A DNA stretch of 23,239 nt from positions 1 to 23,239 of the forward strand of contig JAAOYH010000025.1 of the NCBI GenBank assembly GCA_018221245.1, in the 5' to 3' direction. Made by a program: the position numbers and the translations under genes. Below are positions 1 through 6,952 of the stretch, piece by piece. The DNA is from Candidatus Woesearchaeota archaeon. Its GTDB lineage: Archaea; Nanobdellota; Nanobdellia; Woesearchaeales; UBA525. The notes beneath the pieces are model-generated. The model was not told the origin of the DNA. It saw nothing but the letters and a program-made list of their open reading frames with translations, and made no database searches. The stretch's first letter is position 1, and each line of letters opens with the position of its first letter.

Positions 1-3000
1 GATGTTGCATCCTATTCCTGTGCCGTTGATGCTTTCGTCTGAGGTTACGTTTGTGTAGTTGGCTGTGAATGTTATTTGTGTGTCTGTGCTTCCTCCTGGA
101 TTATTGATATCTAGTTGGCTGTTGTTGCCGATGGTGTAGTTGCTCCAGCCTGTGACGTTGAATGTGAACGCTCCTCCTGAGAGGCTGAGTGGTGTACATG
201 TGCTTCCGCATAACGAGCCATCCCTGTAGGTGAGCGGATTGAATTGGTTAGGTAAGTTGTAGAAGGTGATGTTAGCTGACTTGTTGAGGGCCGATATAGA
301 TCCATTTACGTATGCCCAGTTGTCGCCGAGTCGGATATCTCTTGAAAAATTAGTCCTGATTATTGTGTCTATGCCTTGTATGAAAGAGATGCTTATTCTG
401 TCGTTCTCCACTGTTATTCTGTTGTTTCCACCGAAGTCGTATCTGGCTACCTGCTGGTTCTTGAGAGTGGTGCCGTTCATGTTAGAGGATAAGAAGTCTA
501 TGTCGTCGTAGGCCCCTCCTGTGAAGAGTTGATTGTTCTCAATTGTGACGTTAATTATTTCATTGCTTGCTTCATAAATTCTTATGTTGTCATTGTTTTC
601 TGTTGTTATTGTGTTGTTGATGATCTCTATATGTGGTTCCGAAATTTCTATTCCCTTTGAACTGCCTATTGCATTAATCGTGTTGTTGACAACACGTCCT
701 ATTGGATTGTTTATCACTCTTATAGCAGCAATACTGTTGCCGCTTGTTATGTTGTTTCCTGTGATGTTTATCCTGTTACCCCATGAGCTTATTCCCTCAC
801 TGCTTGATGACACTATGTGGTTGTATTCAATCCTTGTAGCGTAGCTTGGAGCAAATATTCCTGGAGATGTTGTAGAATATATTGTGTTGTTCCTTATTAC
901 TGTGTCATTAATATCCACTCCACTAATAGTGATCCCCGTTGAGCTTGTTGTGTTGATCCAGCTGTGCAGTATGCTGTTTCCTTTGCCTTTATCGATAAAT
1001 ATCCCTGTTTGATCTGAATTGTTGATGGTGATGAGTGATATGGTGGAATTCCATAATTCAGTAACATATATGTTGGTGGAAGAAGAATTTTTTATTGTGA
1101 TGTTTTTTATTGTGTGATTTGATGTTACCCCGCTTGTTGCGTCGAAGGTTACGCCCCTGTTGAAAGTATCTATTATTAGGTTCTTGACAGTAATTCTGTT
1201 GTAGTCGTCGTTAAATACACCATAATCTCCGCTTCCACCATCTCCTGTTATTGTGTATCCTGCGCCGTCGATAATAACGTCGTCATTTCCTATGATGAAG
1301 CAGTCTCCTGTGGCTGTCAAGTTGTCTTTGAGGGTTATGTTGTTCGTGACTGTGTCGCCGCAATCCAGAACCTGAATGTAAGCGTTACTTGCTTGATCCT
1401 GTGCTACAACAGGTGTGGCCACTTTTGTTATAGTGTCGTTGGCGTAGAATGTGAAAGTCCATTGGCCTCTTTCGTTTAGAACTATTGTGTCGTTGTAGTA
1501 TTCGGCGCCGTTTTGAGTTGGCGTAGTATTGAAAGCCGAAGATACAGGAGGGGTAATTTGGAGAGTCACAGTATAAAGGGGTGTGGAGTTAGAGATGGAT
1601 GCATTAACTTTTACTACGGCGTCGATGTTGACCAGACTCGTGTCGTTTATCTCCGCATTGCTTATGACTGGTGCTGTGTTGTACGTCACTTGCATCTCGA
1701 AGAAGTCGGTTTGTATTTGTCTGGCGCCTCCGCCTGATCTGAATCCTTGGACCATAAAATACGAGTTTCCGCTTGTGTTGATGACGTCGTCGATGATATC
1801 GTTGTCGGTGTATTCGCAGTTCTTGTATACGTATGTTGCTGTGGTGTTGTAGGGGGTACAATCTCCTATGTACGTGTTTCCTGTGGTGTTCCATACGTGG
1901 AAGTGGATGTCGACTCCGGTATCTTCTCCTTTGCCTCTCCAACTGTAGTTGATCAAGGTTATATCGGGAACGCTTTCTTGCACGTCGATTGTGAACAGTA
2001 TCCAGTCTTCGTCTGATCCGCCGACGTCGGGGTTGCTCAAGGAAACATCGTTTGGGGTGTCAAGTGCTGAATTTGAGGTTATATCTGTTCCTCCGCTGGT
2101 GCAGCCTTCTTTTAGGACGCTTGGTGGAACATTACCGTTGTTGTTTGCTTCGCAGTATTCTGCTGTCAGGTAGGTTTCGTCGCTGAAGTTGTATTCTGTT
2201 GTTGGGTCGATGTAGATGGGATAGACTCTTGCGGTGTCGTTCAACCACCAGTATGGGGTCAAAATATCAACTCTAAGGTTGCCGAAGTCGGTCATGCTGA
2301 TGGTTTTGTTGAGTAGTATTCTTGAGTCGTTGCTGTCCCATGCGTATAGTTCGGGAATTGTGTATACTGTGACGTTGTTGGCATCGGTGAAGTGGATTTC
2401 TTCAGAGGTTGTCTGTTCGTCGTTTGCGGCTAGTCCGAACTCTTTGAACTTAACTCTGTCTGTGCCGTAAAATACACCCAGAGTCTGATTGTCGTCGTCG
2501 GTGTCTTTGTAGCTTCTGATGATGGTTTTGAAGACTAGGTTTGTCACGTTCCATTCTGAGGGGTCTACTTGGCTGGTTGCTCTGGTGCGGAGGTAGTCTT
2601 GGTCCCATATGACGAGCTCTTCTTTGAGTTGTCTGCTGTCGTATCTGAATGTGAGGTTGGCTACTCCTCCTGCCGTGCCAATCTTGTCGTACTGGTCCGG
2701 GTATGTTACTTTGTCGTCGTCTGTTATTGCGTTTGATTGTACTCTGTTTCCTACACGACCAGCTACAGCTCCTTTGTGTGGCTCAAAGAGTAGGAAATCC
2801 TGCGGTGCTAAAGTAAAAACGTATCCGCTTGCGTTCATTGCTACAGGTCGGGTGTTGGTGTCGCTTGACTGATCTCTGAAGTATGCTTCGTAGAGTCCTT
2901 TGTCGACGCCAAAGTTGTAGTCTCTTGTGCTGATTATTATCGACTTGCTTTCGATAGTAGAGTTGATTGGGATGTATTCTGAGCCGTTGTAGTAGTTCAT

Positions 3001-4317
3001 GACGCCTGAATAGTATGTCTTCGTGCATGTATTGTCATCACACTCTTCTGTGGTCGTTGGCGTGTTTGTCGTGTTGACTCCTTCGCCGGCAAATCCGCTG
3101 AATCCGTTCACGTCGAATTCGATGTAGTAACCTCTATCCACAAAAGGAATATCTGTCGGCCGCCAGTCAATGCACTCTCCATTGTCAACAGTGCATCTGA
3201 GTATCTTTCCTATGGGGCCATTCTTCGGCAATTGGATTGTCGCACTTTCAAGCTCAACTCCTTCAACAATGACTGTAGGTGTGGCGTGTCCTGGTTGTGG
3301 TGGATCGAACCTAAGAGTATTGATTGTGTCAGGATCCTTGACGCCACGCATCTTGATGCTGCTGAGACCTTTCTTAACGGTCAGGTCGTGCTTTCCCCCA
3401 CGTTCCTTACCTGTTATGCTGACCCGCCAGAACTTCTGCTTGAGGTCGCGCAATTTATTAGAACTCTCGAAAGCTATGAAGTCTACCGTCCAGGCCTCTC
3501 CAGAAACCTTATCCGTCAGCCTGACTGTGTAGTTGCCTGCTTCGCTAGGTAAGAAGGTCAGCTCGTCAGAGAGTTCTCCTAGGTAGGTCAGCTCTGAGGA
3601 TGGCGTGATGATGGTCAGATCATACAGGCCACTGTTCTCAAGGACCAGATGTATTCTCACCTGGCCTCCGACGGGGAAAGTGTCGTTGTTCAGAGAGACG
3701 CGGGATATGTTTGTCGTTGCTTTGATGGTCTCAGGCACAATCTCTGTGGTTTCAGCAGGGATAACCACAAACTCTGTAGAATATGTCTGTCCTGTGGTGT
3801 GGTCTGTGAGCTGTGCGGTGTGCACCCCGCCCATGCTGGCCGTAAATGTGTGAGCTTCATCAAGAAGGCCCATAAGAGTAAGAGCGGTCCCGTCAGGGAG
3901 AAGCAAGGATAATGTATACTCATGAGAAGAATCGTGTACAGTCTCTATGTTCACCTCATCACCAACTGAGTAGAAGTCTTTGTCGACAGAGATTGGTGTT
4001 TCCATCACCATGAGGTAAGTCTCCTGGAGTATGTCGCCTGTTCTCTTACTGTACACGCTTACAGTATAGTTTCCTGCGCGGCTTACCAGAATGGATGGAT
4101 CCGTCTCTTTTCCAGCGAACCGGTATGTGGTGCCGGGCCCTGTGACGCGGATAATCACAGCTCCTGCGTATGATGGATCCACGTGGAGTGTGGCTTCTTC
4201 CCCTGCTATTGTCGGCGTTGTCAGCGTAACAATCTGCTCATCTGCTAGAAATCCAGGGGTGAGCAGTAGGATGCTGATTAGTAGAATGCCGCATTTTAAC
4301 CAATTTGCCGGCTTCAT
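1..4317 (-). CDS. Giant secreted parallel beta-helix surface protein, 3' part beyond the window
   Basis: This frame is open from an ATG at 4317 down to base 1, 1439 codons with no stop found, so the C-terminus lies outside the window. Residues about 1-25 form a Sec signal peptide (hydrophobic core GILLISILLLTPGFLA), which predicts export. The next ~280 residues look like Ig-like repeats with recurring AGNYTV-type strands. Residues about 980-1280 are a run of short NxT/NxI-rich repeats opening with CGDTVTNNITL and containing DDVIIDGAGYTITGDGG, typical of right-handed parallel beta-helix (PbH1/NosD-like) proteins. A further beta domain ending in FNVTGWSNYTIG follows. NxS/T sequons are dense, which fits N-glycosylation. 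No prepilin-type cleavage motif is seen. The likely role is a cell-surface adhesin or stalk; the ligand cannot be told. Two palindromic operators directly precede the start, so expression is probably switched. Confidence 0.85.
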   Translation of the reverse strand, partial: MKPANWLKCGILLISILLLTPGFLADEQIVTLTTPTIAGEEATLHVDPSYAGAVIIRVTGPGTTYRFAGKETDPSILVSRAGNYTVSVYSKRTGDILQETYLMVMETPISVDKDFYSVGDEVNIETVHDSSHEYTLSLLLPDGTALTLMGLLDEAHTFTASMGGVHTAQLTDHTTGQTYSTEFVVIPAETTEIVPETIKATTNISRVSLNNDTFPVGGQVRIHLVLENSGLYDLTIITPSSELTYLGELSDELTFLPSEAGNYTVRLTDKVSGEAWTVDFIAFESSNKLRDLKQKFWRVSITGKERGGKHDLTVKKGLSSIKMRGVKDPDTINTLRFDPPQPGHATPTVIVEGVELESATIQLPKNGPIGKILRCTVDNGECIDWRPTDIPFVDRGYYIEFDVNGFSGFAGEGVNTTNTPTTTEECDDNTCTKTYYSGVMNYYNGSEYIPINSTIESKSIIISTRDYNFGVDKGLYEAYFRDQSSDTNTRPVAMNASGYVFTLAPQDFLLFEPHKGAVAGRVGNRVQSNAITDDDKVTYPDQYDKIGTAGGVANLTFRYDSRQLKEELVIWDQDYLRTRATSQVDPSEWNVTNLVFKTIIRSYKDTDDDNQTLGVFYGTDRVKFKEFGLAANDEQTTSEEIHFTDANNVTVYTIPELYAWDSNDSRILLNKTISMTDFGNLRVDILTPYWWLNDTARVYPIYIDPTTEYNFSDETYLTAEYCEANNNGNVPPSVLKEGCTSGGTDITSNSALDTPNDVSLSNPDVGGSDEDWILFTIDVQESVPDITLINYSWRGKGEDTGVDIHFHVWNTTGNTYIGDCTPYNTTATYVYKNCEYTDNDIIDDVINTSGNSYFMVQGFRSGGGARQIQTDFFEMQVTYNTAPVISNAEINDTSLVNIDAVVKVNASISNSTPLYTVTLQITPPVSSAFNTTPTQNGAEYYNDTIVLNERGQWTFTFYANDTITKVATPVVAQDQASNAYIQVLDCGDTVTNNITLKDNLTATGDCFIIGNDDVIIDGAGYTITGDGGSGDYGVFNDDYNRITVKNLIIDTFNRGVTFDATSGVTSNHTIKNITIKNSSSTNIYVTELWNSTISLITINNSDQTGIFIDKGKGNSILHSWINTTSSTGITISGVDINDTVIRNNTIYSTTSPGIFAPSYATRIEYNHIVSSSSEGISSWGNRINITGNNITSGNSIAAIRVINNPIGRVVNNTINAIGSSKGIEISEPHIEIINNTITTENNDNIRIYEASNEIINVTIENNQLFTGGAYDDIDFLSSNMNGTTLKNQQVARYDFGGNNRITVENDRISISFIQGIDTIIRTNFSRDIRLGDNWAYVNGSISALNKSANITFYNLPNQFNPLTYRDGSLCGSTCTPLSLSGGAFTFNVTGWSNYTIGNNSQLDINNPGGSTDTQITFTANYTNVTSDESINGTGIGCNI

Positions 4318-4332
4318 TTACATACTCTGTAA
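4318..4332. promoter_or_regulatory. Palindromic operator, proximal copy
   Basis: The 15-bp sequence TTACATACTCTGTAA is a perfect TTACA-N5-TGTAA palindrome. It lies directly against the ATG of the surface-protein gene, downstream of the expected transcription start. Together with the second copy 32 bp away it looks like a binding pair for a dimeric repressor. Confidence 0.6.
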
Positions 4333-4349
4333 GCTAGTATTACGTTATT

Positions 4350-4364
4350 TTACATACAATGTAA
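4350..4364. promoter_or_regulatory. Palindromic operator, distal copy
   Basis: The sequence TTACATACAATGTAA has the same TTACA-N5-TGTAA arms as the proximal copy and differs only in the spacer. It sits between the TATA box (4374-4381) and the start codon, about where the transcription start is expected. The centres of the two copies are 32 bp apart, three helical turns, so bound proteins would face the same side of the DNA. Confidence 0.6.
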
Positions 4365-4373
4365 GTTTTTTAG

Positions 4374-4381
4374 TTTATAAA
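4374..4381 (-). promoter_or_regulatory. TATA box of the surface-protein gene
   Basis: TTTATAAA lies 57-64 bp before the ATG. Unlike most promoters here (30 bp), this predicts a leader of about 35 nt, which contains the proximal operator and part of the distal one. The start codon has no Shine-Dalgarno motif. An alternating GC tract lies just upstream (4386-4409). Confidence 0.6.
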
Positions 4382-4436
4382 GGTTCGTGCGCGCGCGTAC
4401 CCGCGTACGAGAAACTAATTAATGATAATATGGAAA

Positions 4437-4457
4437 ACAATTCAAACAAAAAAAAGA
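4437..4457 (-). terminator. T-rich terminator of the filament operon
   Basis: On the minus strand, directly after the TAA of the 77-aa gene, come eight consecutive T residues (4455-4448) and then further T-rich sequence. Archaeal RNA polymerase commonly terminates at such tracts without a hairpin, and none is evident. The remaining space up to 4385 holds no gene. Confidence 0.55.
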
Positions 4458-4691
4458 TTAACCAACCAATCCTTCCCTAAAACCGCGCATAAGGTTCAGA
4501 ACACCAAACAACACTGTAATGAACAGTACTGCGATGCTAATGTTCTGGACCACCAACAAGATAGTCTCGTCAGCACCAGATTCACGCCATATAGGAAGCA
4601 GAAGATTGGCTGCCAACCAGAATAGGCCAGAGAACGAAGCGTACCAAATGCCCATCCTCAAATCACGGTTCTCACGTAAGTTGAAACTCAT
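4458..4691 (-). CDS. Small two-helix membrane protein, last gene of the filament operon
   Basis: A 77-aa protein of unrecognised family. It has two predicted membrane segments, about residues 15-33 and 44-65, with charged ends (N-terminus rich in Arg/Asn, C-terminus RGFREGLVG). The ATG at 4691 is preceded by a good ribosome site, AGGAGAT, so it is translated from within a polycistronic message. It lies 29 bp after the TadC-like gene and is followed at once by a T-rich terminator. By position it could be a small subunit or stabiliser of the membrane platform. That is inference from context only. Confidence 0.7.
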   Translation of the reverse strand: MSFNLRENRDLRMGIWYASFSGLFWLAANLLLPIWRESGADETILLVVQNISIAVLFITVLFGVLNLMRGFREGLVG

Positions 4692-4720
4692 TATATCTCC
4701 TATTAAGCGTAAGCCTTTTT

Positions 4721-6952
4721 CTATATATCGGCTAATGACCCCGCAATCAGGCCGAACAGCACAATTGTTATGGCAGAGATTATGACGTAAAGCATAACTG
4801 AGTGCTTTAGGTTCTTCCCGAGCTGATACTCCTCTGCGAGTATATCTGTACCGTTCTCTATGCCGTTTACCATCACAGTAAGTATGTAGGTAATCTGCAC
4901 GACATATATGCCCACTATGGCCTGGAAGTGATATGTGGGGATGCCTCCCTGTCCAAATATCTCTAATAATCCTGATCCTGCGCCCGCACTCCCCAGCCCC
5001 CCTGTCTGAGTGCCCAAATCGCTAAGCTTGTTTCCGATAGATCCTAAAATTGTGGATATCATGCTAGTTATTCCTATCACGATGCCCGCAATAACAGGTG
5101 TTAGGAACATAATCTGGGATTTCATGCTACTGATCACGTCAGACATGAGATCCTTCAAGCGCTCGTCAACGCGGTGCATCTGCTTGATGTACTCGGAAAT
5201 GTTCACTACAGCCCTGGAAGCTATCAATGGTCCTTTCTTTGAGGACTCCACCAAGACCTTCATACTCGACTCGATGATACTGCTAGGATACTCCTTGATA
5301 GCACCCCTAGTCTCATCGAATATCGCATCTTCTATACCCATTCCAAGTTTAGTGATGTTAGAGGTAACTATGTCGAAGAACTTGGCCGTCCTGGTGCCCT
5401 CGAGCACTATAGAGACCTTCTGGAAAGCTATCTCTGCAGGTATACCATCTGCAAGACGGTTGCCTAACTGGAAGAGCGCAGAAGCAAACTCTTGCTCAAG
5501 CTTACGGGTCTCTTCGCGGATCTCGATGACGTCTTTGCTGCGGATGCTGTAATATGCGCCTATTCCCAGGCCCAGAGAGAGGGGCAACAGAAGACTGAAC
5601 AGGATGGCACCAAGGCCGTAAGGACCTAGCATAAATGTGCCACCCCTAGGATCAGGTATCTCCCGATAGTTTAGGAAGTAGAACTTGGCAGCCTTATACT
5701 CATCCGAGCCCATGGGGACTTCCGCGAAAGTACCGTCGACGGCCATCACCCAGTCTCTGTCACTATTCACTATGTGATAACCGATTGGGAAAAGGCTGAC
5801 TAGAAGTAGGGATATCAACAATAGTGCGCTCACCATGAATGGAGAAAGCGCGATTCCCTTAGGACCGCCTATGAGAAATTTCTTGAGTCGTTTCAGCTCA
5901 GGATTTATGTCGGTGATGTCTGTGTTGCCGTATCCTGTTGGACGGGTGGATAGAATGTTCTTAGCCAACAGATAAACTAAGAGTGGCAACGAGACGTTGT
6001 ACATCATCGCCATATGGTACCACTTTACTTCTGGGATGAAGTTCACCATAAGAGGCAATATCACCAAACCCAAGATTGGCAGAATCACGCCAAGCATGTG
6101 CAAGGTAGTTAGAGGAGATTTCAGATTGTGCGCGTAATGAAGCATCTTCTCGTACGTCTCATCCAGCATCACGGAGAGTGATTTATCTAGCAGTTCAACA
6201 CGACGAGACTCGGCGGATTCTAGAAGACTACCTTCGATGAGGTGCATCGACTCTATGAACTCAGGATTCCACTCCTTCCAATCTTCAAGATACTCGTCAA
6301 GACTTTCTTTGATGGAGTTATGTCTCTCAGTCTCTATATCCCAAATAATCTTTTTCATGTCCAACGACAAAGGCGGTGCAAGGTGTTCGCCCGCGAAATC
6401 TATTGCGAGCTCGAGGTTAGATGTGTGTCTCATGTAAGTTACAATGTAGAACACGCACAGAACCATCTGGTTGCTCGCCTTCATGCGCCAAGCATTCGCT
6501 AGATAGTAAGGGAGCTTTTGCAATGGTAGGATGGCAACTATGCCGACGAAGACACTGAAGAAGAGCATGAACATGCTGCCGGAAGCTCCTGCATCGCCCC
6601 CGGTGATTATTGTGATCATCACTGGCGCCACGAAGAACAATACGGCCATCATCAGGATGAAGAACATAGGTGCTACAAGAGAGAATGATATGATTCCTTC
6701 GGGGGTGGTCTCGAGGTGGCAGGTATTTATCGCGCGTTGCAGTTTGGGGCGCTCCTGATTACTCGGGCTTACAGAGAATATCTTCACAGAGGTGTTGCAC
6801 CACCTTTCATAATGGGTGAGCCTCTTAGGGAGATATTGTGCTTTGAAATCCTTGTACTGTTTGCTAGAAGTCTCAGGTTGTGCTCTCTGGGGGTTTAGGC
6901 TCTGGTTAATCCGTTCGACGTACTTCTTCGCGAGATCGTCCATCGATGCCAT
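4721..6952 (-). CDS. TadC/ArlJ-like membrane platform protein with two T2SSF-type halves
   Basis: This 743-aa polytopic protein forms the inner-membrane platform that a type IV filament/secretion ATPase acts on. About nine hydrophobic segments are visible, near residues 90-120, 125-152, 288-306, 313-332, 375-397, 455-478, 605-630, 665-688 and 717-738. Two cytoplasmic helical regions look like separate T2SSF domains: one follows YYLANAWRMKASNQM (about 155-285), the other contains LGNRLADGIPAEIAFQKV (about 490-600). A non-membrane segment between the halves (about 398-450) is probably extracytoplasmic. Its ATG overlaps the ATPase stop by one base (TAATG) and has a strong ribosome site (GGGAGGAAATA), so the two are translationally coupled. 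Assignment to the TadC/ArlJ superfamily rests on the domain pattern and the ATPase neighbour. Whether it builds a pilus, an archaellum-like filament or a secretion channel is not shown. Confidence 0.85.
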   Translation of the reverse strand: MASMDDLAKKYVERINQSLNPQRAQPETSSKQYKDFKAQYLPKRLTHYERWCNTSVKIFSVSPSNQERPKLQRAINTCHLETTPEGIISFSLVAPMFFILMMAVLFFVAPVMITIITGGDAGASGSMFMLFFSVFVGIVAILPLQKLPYYLANAWRMKASNQMVLCVFYIVTYMRHTSNLELAIDFAGEHLAPPLSLDMKKIIWDIETERHNSIKESLDEYLEDWKEWNPEFIESMHLIEGSLLESAESRRVELLDKSLSVMLDETYEKMLHYAHNLKSPLTTLHMLGVILPILGLVILPLMVNFIPEVKWYHMAMMYNVSLPLLVYLLAKNILSTRPTGYGNTDITDINPELKRLKKFLIGGPKGIALSPFMVSALLLISLLLVSLFPIGYHIVNSDRDWVMAVDGTFAEVPMGSDEYKAAKFYFLNYREIPDPRGGTFMLGPYGLGAILFSLLLPLSLGLGIGAYYSIRSKDVIEIREETRKLEQEFASALFQLGNRLADGIPAEIAFQKVSIVLEGTRTAKFFDIVTSNITKLGMGIEDAIFDETRGAIKEYPSSIIESSMKVLVESSKKGPLIASRAVVNISEYIKQMHRVDERLKDLMSDVISSMKSQIMFLTPVIAGIVIGITSMISTILGSIGNKLSDLGTQTGGLGSAGAGSGLLEIFGQGGIPTYHFQAIVGIYVVQITYILTVMVNGIENGTDILAEEYQLGKNLKHSVMLYVIISAITIVLFGLIAGSLADI

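Noticed and set aside
266..4480. Many plus-strand open frames of 70-130 codons across the left end
   Set aside because: They are antisense shadows of the long minus-strand surface-protein frame, which is open from 4317 to 1 and has a signal peptide and domain structure.
5010..5552. Plus-strand open frame of 180 codons inside the platform gene
   Set aside because: It is the antisense shadow of hydrophobic helices of the TadC-like protein, with no promoter or ribosome site.
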